Part shown: positions 1-7,966 of the stretch, one piece after another
Position numbering within the stretch: position 1 is the stretch's first letter
Layout: each line of letters starts with the position of its first letter
Assembly: GCA_035999765.1 (NCBI GenBank)
Contig: CP108521.1
Coordinates: forward strand, 4,402,001 to 4,466,000
DNA length: 64,000 nt
Direction of reading: 5' to 3'
From: Streptomyces sp. NBC_01231
GTDB lineage: Bacteria > Actinomycetota > Actinomycetes > Streptomycetales > Streptomycetaceae
Program-made: the position numbers and the translations under genes
Notes under the pieces: model-generated
Told to the model about the DNA's origin: nothing
Database searches by the model: none
What the model saw: only the letters and a program-made list of their open reading frames with translations

Positions 1-565
1 AGCGCAGTACCTCCCGCTCGCGCGGGGTGAGGGACTCCACCAGGCGTTCGCTCTCGGTGCGGTGCTTGCGGGCTGCCGTCAGCTCCCGCAGCACACCGGT
101 GAGCAGCGCGGGCGGCAGATGGGTCTCGTCCCGCAGCACGCCCCGGATGACCGTGAGCAACCGGGACAGCGAGCAGTCCTTGGCGACCCATCCGCAGGCG
201 CCGGCCTGCAGGGCCAGCGCGGCCCGCCGGGGGTCGTCCTTCTCGGCGAGCACGACGATCCGTACGGCGGGCTGCGCGGAACGCACGCCGACGACCAGCG
301 AGATACCGTCGACGAGGCCGTCCTCGCCGACCTCCTGGACAGCCACCGCGGGCCGTATGCCCGCCACGTTGCCGCCCAGGTCGGCGTCGACGAGCAGCAC
401 GTCGTAGCGGCGTCCCTCGGCTGCCGCGCGCTCCAGACTGCGCAGCGCGGCCGGGCCGCTGCCCGCCGCGGAGACCTCCACGTCGGGCTCGGCTGCCAGG
501 GCGGCGGCGAGCGACTCTGCGAAAATGCGATGGTCGTCGACGACCAGCACTCGGATGCGAACCAC
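1..565 (-). CDS. LuxR-family response regulator (3' end cut by window edge)
   Basis: This is a DNA-binding response regulator that would switch genes on or off after phosphorylation of its receiver. The product starts at a GTG (563-565) behind a GGAAGGGGG ribosome site. It opens with the receiver acidic pair Asp10-Asp11, has the likely phospho-acceptor Asp60 in LLVDADLGG, and a Lys in the ACGWVAKD segment. After about 170 residues the sequence LTPREREVLR marks the start of a LuxR (NarL-type) helix-turn-helix, where the window ends. No sensor kinase is adjacent on the visible side, so it may be an orphan. The receiver seems to carry extra residues between beta-3 and beta-4. Family assignment is firm; the target genes are unknown. 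Confidence 0.85.
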   Translation of the reverse strand, partial: MVRIRVLVVDDHRIFAESLAAALAAEPDVEVSAAGSGPAALRSLERAAAEGRRYDVLLVDADLGGNVAGIRPAVAVQEVGEDGLVDGISLVVGVRSAQPAVRIVVLAEKDDPRRAALALQAGACGWVAKDCSLSRLLTVIRGVLRDETHLPPALLTGVLRELTAARKHRTESERLVESLTPREREVLR

Positions 566-824
566 GAAACCCCCTTCCCCAAGCTCCTGAAGAGCAGGGG
601 ATACCTCAAGGTCCGGCGAATGGTGACGGAGCGCGGGTACGACACCTGGGGATGACGTCACCGCACGGCCGCCGCCGTGCAGAGACCGCTACCCCCCATT
701 CGGGCGTCGTACCCGACTGTCTCGCCCCCTGATCAGCACCGGCCCCCACCGGTGCTGTTCATCAGAGTACGGGCGGGGGGCCAGAGCGGAAGGTAATTTG
801 CAGAACTGACTGTCCGACGCGTTT

Positions 825-1280
825 ATGGTGAGCCGCATGTTTCGTATCGAGACAGAAGTCGACAAGGAACGGCGCGATCTGCTCCGGAATCGGCTGCGGG
901 AGACGAACACCGCCGCCTCCCCCGTCCTACGCGCCCTGCGCACCACACCCGACGCACGCGAGGTCCCCCTCCACATCTGGGCGCTGGACGACAGCGACGC
1001 CCTGGTCGGCGGCCTCGTCGGTCACACCTGGGCGAGCTGGCTGCATGTGACGTATCTGTGGGTCGACGAACGCCACCGGGGCTCCGGTCTCGGCTCCCGG
1101 CTGCTCGCCCGGGCGGAGCGGACGGCCCGCGGCAGGCGGGGCTGTGCCGCCGTACGCCTGGAGACCTGGGACTTCCAGGCACCGCGGTTCTATCAGAAGC
1201 GGGGCTACGAGGTGGTGTGCGTGATCCCCGACTATCCGCCGGGGATCACGGAGTACACGCTGGTCAAGCGGTGGGGGTGA
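825..1280 (+). CDS. GNAT family N-acetyltransferase
   Basis: A 151-residue single-domain acetyltransferase that would move an acetyl group from acetyl-CoA to an unknown small molecule or amine. The acetyl-CoA binding loop is seen as ERHRGSGLGSRLL (the R/Q-x-x-G-x-G/A motif A, about residues 78-90), followed by the usual YQKRGYE near the C terminus. The gene stands alone and ends nose-to-nose with a small minus-strand ORF at 1282. A second ATG at 837 gives MFRIETEV and is an equally good start. The substrate cannot be deduced. Fold assignment is firm. Confidence 0.8.
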   Translation: MVSRMFRIETEVDKERRDLLRNRLRETNTAASPVLRALRTTPDAREVPLHIWALDDSDALVGGLVGHTWASWLHVTYLWVDERHRGSGLGSRLLARAERTARGRRGCAAVRLETWDFQAPRFYQKRGYEVVCVIPDYPPGITEYTLVKRWG

Positions 1281-1281
1281 G

Positions 1282-1473
1282 TCAGTCGGCGCCTCCTCGC
1301 CCGTTCTCGGCGACGACCGCCGCCATCAGCTCGGCGTCGAGGGCGGAGGGATCGGCCAGCCGTGTGGCGGCGGTGTAGGCGTTGAGCATCGTCTTGGTGA
1401 CGCGCAGGTCGCAGGTGAGCGCCAGGGCGCTTCCGTTACTTGCGGAACCTACCCTTCCTCTATCCCGCGTCAT
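1282..1473 (-). CDS. small hypothetical protein, possibly a gene remnant
   Basis: A 63-codon minus-strand frame beginning with ATG. The last 47 codons use typical Streptomyces third-position G/C and read like the C-terminal helices of a real protein (TKTMLNAYTAATRLADPS). The first 16 codons have rare, AT-ending codons and look non-coding. This split suggests either a start further in, for which no strong ribosome site is seen, or the surviving 3' end of a decayed gene. The stop lies one base beyond the convergent GNAT stop. I do not recognise the family. Confidence 0.35.
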   Translation of the reverse strand: MTRDRGRVGSASNGSALALTCDLRVTKTMLNAYTAATRLADPSALDAELMAAVVAENGRGGAD

Positions 1474-1501
1474 GCGCCGCTACGTGTTGCTCCCATGACA
1501 T

Positions 1502-1529
1502 GCGGTGCACCGGACTCTCGGTGCACCGC
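1502..1529 (-). terminator. hairpin terminator after the conservon
   Basis: A perfect 11-bp stem (1502-1512 with 1519-1529) closes a 6-nt loop, 17 nt downstream of the P450 stop on the minus strand. There is no U-run, as is common for Streptomyces terminators. Confidence 0.65.
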
Positions 1530-1546
1530 CGTCAGTTGGTGGCGTG

Positions 1547-2896
1547 TCAGACGCGGAACAGATCGACCAGGGTGCTCCAGAAGCCCCTCTTCCGCGCGGG
1601 CTGTTCCGGCTGCACGGGCTCGGCACCGGTCGGTACACGCGGCTGCTCGGGCTCGGGCAGCGGCGCCGACTTCTGCAGGGCCGAGACCATGCGGGTGGCC
1701 GGTGTCGGGCTGAACCGCACCGGCAGCGCGGCCAGCGCGTGCTGGACCGGCCCCGGACGGAACTGCAGAGCCTCGTCCGGCACCGCCAGGGTGAGGTCGG
1801 GCAGCGCGTTGAGGATCCGCTCGATCGCGGCGATGGCGATCACCAGGGCCGGGTCCTTGGCGGGGCAGGCGTGCGGGCCCGCCCCCCACGCCAGGTGCGC
1901 GCCCTTGTTGCGGGACTCGCGGGCCTCCTTGAGGGCCGGGTCGACGTTGGCGCCGGCGAAGCTGATGACGACCGGAGAGTTCGCCTCGACGACCACTCCG
2001 CCGAGGTCGACGTTCTGCACCGGGAAGTGCGCGGCGTAGTTGGCGATGGGCGGGTTGTTCCACAGGACGTGGTCGATGGCCTCCTCGATCAGCATGCCCG
2101 AGCCGCCCGAGCCCTGGTTCGAGAGGAGCAGGTGCAGTGCGTGGGCGATGAGGTTGCGCTGGGGCTCGAAGCCGGCGCCCATCAGCATGACGAGTTGGTC
2201 CTTGAGCTCCTCGTCGGTCAGGCCGGCGGGGTGCTGGATGAGCCAGGAGGTGACGTCCTCGGCGGGCCTGCGGCGCTTGATGGAGATCAACTGCATCAGG
2301 CCGGCGGTCAGTTCCTCGTTGGCGCGCTGCACGTCGATGCCGTCGAAGAGGGCGCCCAGCGAGCTGGTGAGGGTGTCACCGATGTCGGCGGGGCAGCCGA
2401 AGAGCTTGTTGAACAACAGCAGCGGCAGCATCTTGGCGTAGTCGTTGACCAGGTCGGCGCGGCCGCGTTCGCTGAACTGGTCGATGAGGAAGTCGGCGAT
2501 CGGCTCGACGTCGCGGCGCAGCCGCGTCATGTTCAGCCGGTCGAAGCTCGCGGTGACCGCCTGGCGCAGCCTGAGGTGCACGGCCCCGTCGGTGAACAGG
2601 CAGTTGGGCCGGTAGGCCATCATCGCGAGGATGGGGCTGTCGAGGGGGACGCGGCCCTCGTTCAGCGCCTTCCAGCGGCGGGAGTCACGGGCGAACAGGG
2701 AGGGGTTCTGCAGCACCCTGAGGGCCGTCTCGTGCTCGACGACCAGGGTGGCGTCCACGCCGGGCGCGAGTTCCACGGGTCCCGCGGGACCGTGGGTGCG
2801 GACCCGGTCGTAGATCTGCTGCGGGTCGGCGGTGAAGGTGCCGTCGAACATGGGGCATCTGGCGCCGGGGGCGGCCGGCGAGTGGTGAGTGTCCAC
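1547..2896 (-). CDS. cvnE: Conservon cytochrome P450, CYP157-like (CvnE)
   Basis: A 449-residue cytochrome P450, last gene of a five-gene conservon. The heme-ligand region reads AWGAGPHACPAKD with Cys344, but lacks the usual Phe and the Gly two residues after the Cys. The K-helix, where nearly all P450s carry ExxR, reads IDHVLWNNPP (residues 274-283), so both the Glu and the Arg are absent. The I-helix has GAGFEPQ (240-246) without the oxygen-activating Thr. CYP157 members are known to replace ExxR (an EQSLW version is published), and DHVLW fits that pattern. The C-terminal 50 residues are a Pro/Glu-rich tail ending in a basic-hydrophobic stretch. It may act as a heme sensor or partner protein instead of a standard oxygenase; that is inference. 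It lies 54 bp after cvnD. Confidence 0.9.
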   Translation of the reverse strand: MDTHHSPAAPGARCPMFDGTFTADPQQIYDRVRTHGPAGPVELAPGVDATLVVEHETALRVLQNPSLFARDSRRWKALNEGRVPLDSPILAMMAYRPNCLFTDGAVHLRLRQAVTASFDRLNMTRLRRDVEPIADFLIDQFSERGRADLVNDYAKMLPLLLFNKLFGCPADIGDTLTSSLGALFDGIDVQRANEELTAGLMQLISIKRRRPAEDVTSWLIQHPAGLTDEELKDQLVMLMGAGFEPQRNLIAHALHLLLSNQGSGGSGMLIEEAIDHVLWNNPPIANYAAHFPVQNVDLGGVVVEANSPVVISFAGANVDPALKEARESRNKGAHLAWGAGPHACPAKDPALVIAIAAIERILNALPDLTLAVPDEALQFRPGPVQHALAALPVRFSPTPATRMVSALQKSAPLPEPEQPRVPTGAEPVQPEQPARKRGFWSTLVDLFRV

Positions 2897-2950
2897 GGGG
2901 GGAGTCCTTTGCGGGCCTGGGCCTCGCGGCCCGGCCGGGGAGGGAGCGGA

Positions 2951-3553
2951 TCAGGCCGCGCGATCGAGCAGATGGCGGACCAGGGCGATCAACGCGTTCG
3001 CGGACGACCGCTGGTCGCGGGCGTCGCAGTAGACGACAGGGGTGTCCGGCAGCAGGTCGAGGGCCTCGCGGATCTCCGTCTCGTCGAAGAACCGCGCGTC
3101 GAAGCTGTTGACGGCGATGGCGTACTCGAGCCCGTACTCGTCGATCAGGTCGATGACGGGGAACGTCTCCTCCAGCCGGGCGGGGTCGACCAGCAGCAGC
3201 GCACCGAGCGCGCCGCGGGCCATGTCCTCCCACAGCTGCATGAAGCGCTGCTGTCCGGGCGTGCCGAACAGATAGAGCACGAGTTCCTCGGTCAGGGTCA
3301 GACGCCCGAAGTCCAGGGCCACGGTGGTGGTCACCTTGTCGGGTACGCCCCGCAGGTCGTCCACGTGCACGGACGCCTGCGTCATCTTCTCCTCGGTCCG
3401 CAGCGGCGTGATCTCCGACAGCGAGCCGATGAAGGTCGTCTTGCCCACCGCGAAATGCCCCACGACCAGGATCTTCGCGGCGGTGGTGACCGCGTCGGAG
3501 ACATAGATCGTCCCGTTCGCGGCCGTCTCAGACGATGAGGGTTTCGAGTCCAT
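2951..3553 (-). CDS. cvnD: Conservon GTP/ATP-binding protein CvnD
   Basis: A 200-residue small GTPase-like protein of the conservon family, distantly related to MglA/Ras. The P-loop is GHFAVGKT (32-39). The switch-II G3 motif reads FGTPGQQRF (Gly97 in place of the usual Asp) and the guanine-specificity motif is NSFD (149-152) where classical GTPases have NKxD. CvnD proteins are thought to switch downstream of the histidine-kinase-like CvnA and the roadblock protein CvnB, forming a membrane-associated complex resembling a G-protein signalling module. Its start overlaps the end of cvnC by 26 bp, so translation is probably coupled. Assignment is firm; nucleotide preference is not. Confidence 0.92.
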   Translation of the reverse strand: MDSKPSSSETAANGTIYVSDAVTTAAKILVVGHFAVGKTTFIGSLSEITPLRTEEKMTQASVHVDDLRGVPDKVTTTVALDFGRLTLTEELVLYLFGTPGQQRFMQLWEDMARGALGALLLVDPARLEETFPVIDLIDEYGLEYAIAVNSFDARFFDETEIREALDLLPDTPVVYCDARDQRSSANALIALVRHLLDRAA

Positions 3554-3902
3554 GCAGAACCTTCTCGAGGGTCTCTCGGTCAGCGAGCTGGGCGCGGGTG
3601 GGTTCGGAGCGGCGCAGAAGGTGGCCCTGTTCGAATAAATCCGTCAGCAGCAGTCGGGCCACGCCTACCGGCAGCGACAGGTGGCCGGCCACCTCCGCCA
3701 CGGACAGGTAGCCGCCCCCGCACAGCTCCCAGATGGCACGGACCTCGGGACCGGCGCCGAGCGGCAGTTCACGGTCGGGAGCCAGGGTGACCAGGGTGTG
3801 CAGCGCCAGGTCGTCCGCCGACGGCAGTCGCCGTCCGCCGGTGATGACGTAGGAACGGACGAAGTCGCTGGTGACCGGAGCTTCTTCGCCGGGACCGGTC
3901 AT
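3528..3902 (-). CDS. cvnC: Conservon protein CvnC (DUF742) with a TTA codon
   Basis: A 124-residue DUF742 protein, the third conservon component. The C-terminal half looks like a winged-helix fold (YLSVAEVAGHLSLPVGVARLLLTDLF). The start ATG at 3900-3902 overlaps the cvnB stop (ATGA). Leu89 is encoded by TTA (complement of 3636-3638), the rarest Streptomyces codon, read only by the bldA tRNA. CvnC and the genes translated after it may therefore be made mainly late in development. I saw no other in-frame TTA in the window. The molecular role of DUF742 is unproven; it is expected to bind CvnB or CvnD. Confidence 0.92.
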   Translation of the reverse strand: MTGPGEEAPVTSDFVRSYVITGGRRLPSADDLALHTLVTLAPDRELPLGAGPEVRAIWELCGGGYLSVAEVAGHLSLPVGVARLLLTDLFEQGHLLRRSEPTRAQLADRETLEKVLHGLETLIV

Positions 3903-4300
3903 GCGTCGGCACCGGCGTTCAGTCGTGGCGCGGCACTCATCGCCTCGCGGAGCGCGCTCACGGTCTTCTGCATCCGGAAGGACATGGCTTCCATGTCGAC
4001 GTCCAGGGCCGCCGATACGGCCAGGTAGGCGCCGCTGCCCGCGGCCACGAGGAAGATCCATCCGCCGTCGAACTCGACGAGCGTCTGCTTCCAGGTCCCG
4101 TGGCCCCCGCCCACGAACCCGGACACGGCGCGGCACAGGGACTGGATGGAGCTCATCGCCGCCGCGTTCTTCTCCGCTTCGTCACGGCTGATGTCGTCGG
4201 AGCGCTGCATCAGCAGGCCGTCGGCGGAGACCAGGATCGCATGGCGGGCCCCACGCACCTCGAGCACACCGTTCAGCACCCACGACAGGTCGGGATTCAC
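3899..4300 (-). CDS. cvnB: Conservon roadblock/LC7-domain protein CvnB
   Basis: A 133-residue roadblock/LC7 protein (MNPDLSWVLNGVLEVRGARH start, then the alternating strand-helix pattern ending in a long helix near residues 105-120). Such proteins dimerise and are thought to regulate small GTPases, here CvnD, as a GTPase-activating or scaffold component. It overlaps the stop of cvnA by 4 bp and the start of cvnC by 4 bp, so A, B and C are translationally coupled. Length and gene order match other conservons. No sequence oddity is seen. Confidence 0.92.
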   Translation of the reverse strand: MNPDLSWVLNGVLEVRGARHAILVSADGLLMQRSDDISRDEAEKNAAAMSSIQSLCRAVSGFVGGGHGTWKQTLVEFDGGWIFLVAAGSGAYLAVSAALDVDMEAMSFRMQKTVSALREAMSAAPRLNAGADA

Positions 4301-5520
4301 TGGTTCTGGGATCCTTCCGTGTTGTTCGAGACCCGGCCTAGGTGCGTTCCGCGGGCGAACGCGCCGATACGTGACGCCGTCACCTCGCTGGTGTTCTCCC
4401 CGTCGGAGGCCGACTTGGCGGGTGCAGCCTGGTCGGGCTGGGGAACCATCGAGACGGGCCTGTTGCGCCTTCTGCGCCGAGGCAGACCGCCCTGCGTGGT
4501 GCCGACGACGAGCGTCGGACCGGGAGCGGGCACCGTGGCGCGGGGCCGCTCGCGCTGCTCGGCCTGCTGGTCCTCCACCTCAGGGTCGTGGTGCGAAGCG
4601 GCGGGCTGGGGGGCGTCAGTGGTCAAGAGGCCCTCCGGCACACGGATGACGGCGCGCACTCCGCCGTAGGGGGAGACCGAGTCGACGGACACCGAGAAGC
4701 CGTAGCGGGCGGCGAGCATCCCGCACACGGCGAAGCCGAACTTGGGCGGGTCGCCGAGGCCGGTGATGTCGACGGTGCTGTCCGGCGACAGCAGGGTGGC
4801 GGCACGGGCCTTGGTCTCCTGGCTCATGCCCACACCGGCGTCGTCGACCACCAGGCACACCCCGGTCGGCACGGCCTGGATGTTGATCTCCACCGGAGAC
4901 TGGGGCGCGCTGTACTTGGTCGCGTTGTCCAGGAGCTCGGCGAGGACGACGGCGACCGGCTCGACGGCCTTGCCGGTGATGGAGATGCTGACCTGGGCGT
5001 TGACCCGGACCCGGGAGAAGTCCTTGATCCGGCCCTGGGCGCTGCGGGCCACGTCGTACACGGAGGCGCTCTCGTCGCGACGCCCGAGCCAGCCGCCGCA
5101 CAGCACCGAGATGCCCTTGGTGCGGCGGCTGAACTGGCTGCTGGTGTGGTCGATCAGCATCAGGTCGGCCAGCACGCCGGAGTCGTCGCCGTACTCCTTC
5201 TGGAGGTTGTCCAGGAGCACCTGCTGCTCCTCGGCGAGGGACTGGAGCGTGCCCATCGCCGACTTGAGGACGGCCTTGGTGTCCGACTCCGCGTCAGCCC
5301 GGACCTCCGAGAGGTCCTCCACATGCCGTGAGGTGAGGGTTTCGTAGCCCGTCTGCACCTGGCGCAGTTGCCCTTGTACGGACACCAGGTTGCTTTGAAG
5401 GTTGTCGTTGTTGCGGCGGAGAGCCATGTTGGTTCTCCGCGCGCGCATCACCGCGAAGACCGCGGCGATGATCACGATGAGCAGAATCCACAAAACCGGA
5501 TCCTGGATGAATGACGTCAT
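4297..5520 (-). CDS. cvnA: Conservon sensor histidine-kinase-like protein CvnA
   Basis: A 407-residue membrane ATPase of the histidine kinase type. Start ATG (5518-5520) follows GAAGAGAG. One transmembrane helix spans about residues 8-25, followed by a coiled coil (about 34-115). A His lies at 135 in the LIDHTSSQF segment, the N-box is ELLDNATKYS (195-204) and the G1 box VVDDAGVGM (224-232). The last 100 residues are a disordered Pro/Arg-rich tail. It heads the cvnABCDE operon and would pass a membrane signal to the CvnB-CvnD switch. There is no cognate response regulator next to it. Upstream, about 280 bp without genes separate it from galK. Confidence 0.92.
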   Translation of the reverse strand: MTSFIQDPVLWILLIVIIAAVFAVMRARRTNMALRRNNDNLQSNLVSVQGQLRQVQTGYETLTSRHVEDLSEVRADAESDTKAVLKSAMGTLQSLAEEQQVLLDNLQKEYGDDSGVLADLMLIDHTSSQFSRRTKGISVLCGGWLGRRDESASVYDVARSAQGRIKDFSRVRVNAQVSISITGKAVEPVAVVLAELLDNATKYSAPQSPVEINIQAVPTGVCLVVDDAGVGMSQETKARAATLLSPDSTVDITGLGDPPKFGFAVCGMLAARYGFSVSVDSVSPYGGVRAVIRVPEGLLTTDAPQPAASHHDPEVEDQQAEQRERPRATVPAPGPTLVVGTTQGGLPRRRRRNRPVSMVPQPDQAAPAKSASDGENTSEVTASRIGAFARGTHLGRVSNNTEGSQNQ

Positions 5521-5751
5521 GAGACTCTCTTCAAGTCGCCTCGCACCGGGGGCCAGAGCAACAGCCTCTCCTTCGCGATGGGGCCCTAGAGACTGTCCCC
5601 CCGTACGCGCCATGACGCGCCGTCAGCCTACTGAAAAGTACATTGATCGTATCAGTAGCAACATGGTCAACAGACGTACCAGACGGCGCATTTGAGGACC
5701 TTCACAAACACCACGCGCAGGATCTATTTTCCGTTGTTCCTCTTGAACGAG

Positions 5752-5789
5752 CGTCAGCCCCGCGCTCGTTCGGGAGCACGGGGCTGACG
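5752..5789 (-). terminator. hairpin terminator after galK
   Basis: An 11-bp perfect stem (5752-5762 with 5779-5789) lies 15 nt past the galK stop on the minus strand; GCTC/GAGC inside the loop can extend the pairing. It separates the gal operon from the conservon. Confidence 0.65.
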
Positions 5790-5804
5790 TGTGGAAACGG
5801 GGGT

Positions 5805-6968
5805 TCAGCGCAGGCGACGCGCCCCCGCCGAGGGGACCGCCTCGAACACCCGCGGCGCGGTGAAGCCGGCCGCGGCGAAGGCCTCCTGGACCGCCTTGGT
5901 GATGGTGTCGACCTCGGCGGCCTCCGCCAGCACGATCGCCGAGCCGCCGAACCCGCCGCCCGTCATCCGGGCGCCGAGCGCGCCGGAGGCCAGGGCCGTG
6001 TCGACGACCAGATCCAACTCCGCGCAGGAGATACGGAAGTCGTCGCGCAGGGAGGCGTGCCCCGCGACCAGGACCGGCCCGATCGCCCGGGTGTCACCGG
6101 ACTCCAGCAGGGCGACCACCTTCTCCACCCGCTCGTCCTCGGTGACGACGTGGCGCACCAGGCGGCGCACCTCCTCCTCGTCCCCAAGCCGCCCCAGCGC
6201 CGCGTCCAGGTCGGCGTAGGGGATGTCCCGCAGCGCGTCGACGCCCAGCAGGGCCGCGCCCTTCTCGCAGCCGGCCCGGCGCTTGCCGTACTCGCCGTCG
6301 CTGTGGGCGTGCTTGACCTGGGTGTCGACGACCAGCAGGCGCATGCCCTCGGCGGCCAGGTCGAAGGGGATCTGCTTCTGGGACAGGTCACGGGTGTCGA
6401 GGAACAGGGCGTGGCCCGACTCGCAGCAGGCGGAGGCGGTCTGGTCCATGATCCCGGTCGGGGCCCCGACGTACACGTTCTCACCGCGTTGGCACAGCCG
6501 GGCCAGCTGCCAGCGCTTGAGCCCCAGTTCGTACAGGTCGTTCAGGGCGAGCGCGACCACGACCTCCAGCGCCGCCGAGGAGGACAGGCCCGCGCCGGAC
6601 GGCACCGTGGACGACAGGTGGATGTCCGCGCCGGTGACCGGGTGGCCCGCCTCGCGCAGCGCCCAGACGACACCCGCCGGGTACGCCGTCCACTTCCGGT
6701 CCGACTCCGGGACCAGGTCGTCGAGCCGCAGCTCCACGACACCGCCCTCGATGTCCGCCGAGTGCAGGCGCAGTACGCCGTCATCGCGCCGGGACACCGC
6801 CGCGACCGCGATGTGCGGAAGGGCGAACGGCATCACGAAGCCGTCGTTGTAGTCGGTGTGTTCGCCGATGAGGTTGACCCGGCCCGGCGCCGCCCACACC
6901 CCCTCGGGGCCCGCCCCGTACAGCTCCTCGAACCGCTCGGCGACAGCCCCTGCGACAGCCTCGCTCAT
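5805..6968 (-). CDS. galK: galactokinase
   Basis: GalK phosphorylates alpha-D-galactose with ATP to galactose-1-phosphate, the first committed Leloir step. The 387-residue product shows the galactokinase signature GRVNLIGEHTDYNDGF at 29-44, the GHMP ATP-binding stretch PSGAGLSSSAALE, and the C-terminal GARMTGGGFGGS. The ATG at 6966-6968 is preferred to upstream in-frame starts because it gives the usual family length. It is the last gene of galT-galE-galK, 32 bp after galE, and is followed by a hairpin. Confidence 0.96.
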   Translation of the reverse strand: MSEAVAGAVAERFEELYGAGPEGVWAAPGRVNLIGEHTDYNDGFVMPFALPHIAVAAVSRRDDGVLRLHSADIEGGVVELRLDDLVPESDRKWTAYPAGVVWALREAGHPVTGADIHLSSTVPSGAGLSSSAALEVVVALALNDLYELGLKRWQLARLCQRGENVYVGAPTGIMDQTASACCESGHALFLDTRDLSQKQIPFDLAAEGMRLLVVDTQVKHAHSDGEYGKRRAGCEKGAALLGVDALRDIPYADLDAALGRLGDEEEVRRLVRHVVTEDERVEKVVALLESGDTRAIGPVLVAGHASLRDDFRISCAELDLVVDTALASGALGARMTGGGFGGSAIVLAEAAEVDTITKAVQEAFAAAGFTAPRVFEAVPSAGARRLR

Positions 6969-7000
6969 TGCCCTGACCCCTGACCTTCCGTACGTACCGG

Positions 7001-7966
7001 TTACTGATTGCCGCGCCGCTGCGCGAAGTCCCACGCGTCCGCGACGATCCCCGTGAGGTCCGCGCGGGACGGGTTCCAGCCCAGCTTCTCGCGCGCGCTG
7101 TCGGCCGACGCCACCAGGACCGCCGGGTCGCCGCCCCGACGGGGGGCCACGACTTCGGGGATCGGGTGGCCGGTGACCCGGCGGACCGTCTCGATGACCT
7201 CACGGACGGAGAAGCCGTTTCCGTTGCCGAGGTTGCAGATCAGGTGCTCGCCGGGGGTGGCGGCCCGCAGGGCGAGGAGGTGGGCCTCGGCCAGGTCGGC
7301 GACGTGGATGTAGTCGCGGACACAGGTGCCGTCCGGCGTCGGGTAGTCGTCGCCGTAGACGGAGATCGCCTCGCGCCTGCCCTGGGCGACCTGGAGGACC
7401 AGCGGGATCAGGTGCGACTCGGGGTCGTGCCGCTCGCCGTGAGCCCCGTAGGCACCGGCCACGTTGAAGTACCGCAGCGACACCGCGCCCAGCCCGTGAG
7501 CCGCCGCCTCACCGGTGATCATGTGGTCGACGGCGAGCTTGGTGGCGCCGTACGGGTTGGTGGGCCGGGTCGGCATCGACTCGACGATCGGGGTCTCGGT
7601 CGGCTCGCCGTAGGTGGCGGCCGTGGAGGAGAAGACGAGTCGGCGTACGCCCGCTTCCCGCATGGCCCCGAGCAGCGCCATGGTGCCGCCGACGTTGTTG
7701 TCCCAGTACTTCTCGGGCTTCACGACCGACTCGCCGACCTGGGAGAAGGCGGCGAAGTGCAGGACGGCGTCGAAGGTGGAATCCAGCCACTTGGCGGCGT
7801 CACGGATGTCGCCCTCGACGAAGGTGGCGCCCGCCGGCACCCCTTCACGGAAGCCGGTGGAGAGGTTGTCGAGGACGACGACCTCGTGGCCCGCCTCCAG
7901 CAGATGCTGGGCGACCACGCTGCCGACGTACCCCGCACCACCCGTGACCAGGTACTTACCGCTCAT
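7001..7966 (-). CDS. galE: UDP-glucose 4-epimerase
   Basis: GalE interconverts UDP-galactose and UDP-glucose using tightly bound NAD. The 321-residue product has the Rossmann motif GGAGYVG at 9-15 and the catalytic pair Tyr139-x3-Lys143 in NPYGATK, with the Ser/Thr cluster at 113-115 (FSSTAATYG). Its ATG overlaps the galT stop (ATGA), so translation is coupled. Besides galactose breakdown it can supply UDP-galactose for surface glycans. The final stop is TAA. Confidence 0.96.
   Translation of the reverse strand: MSGKYLVTGGAGYVGSVVAQHLLEAGHEVVVLDNLSTGFREGVPAGATFVEGDIRDAAKWLDSTFDAVLHFAAFSQVGESVVKPEKYWDNNVGGTMALLGAMREAGVRRLVFSSTAATYGEPTETPIVESMPTRPTNPYGATKLAVDHMITGEAAAHGLGAVSLRYFNVAGAYGAHGERHDPESHLIPLVLQVAQGRREAISVYGDDYPTPDGTCVRDYIHVADLAEAHLLALRAATPGEHLICNLGNGNGFSVREVIETVRRVTGHPIPEVVAPRRGGDPAVLVASADSAREKLGWNPSRADLTGIVADAWDFAQRRGNQ

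Noticed and set aside
1505..3538. A 677-codon plus-strand open frame opposite the P450 and GTPase genes
   Set aside because: It mirrors two well-identified minus-strand genes, has no domain and arises from GC-rich codon bias, as do similar long antisense frames at 15173-16903, 16759-20673 and 40430-43528.
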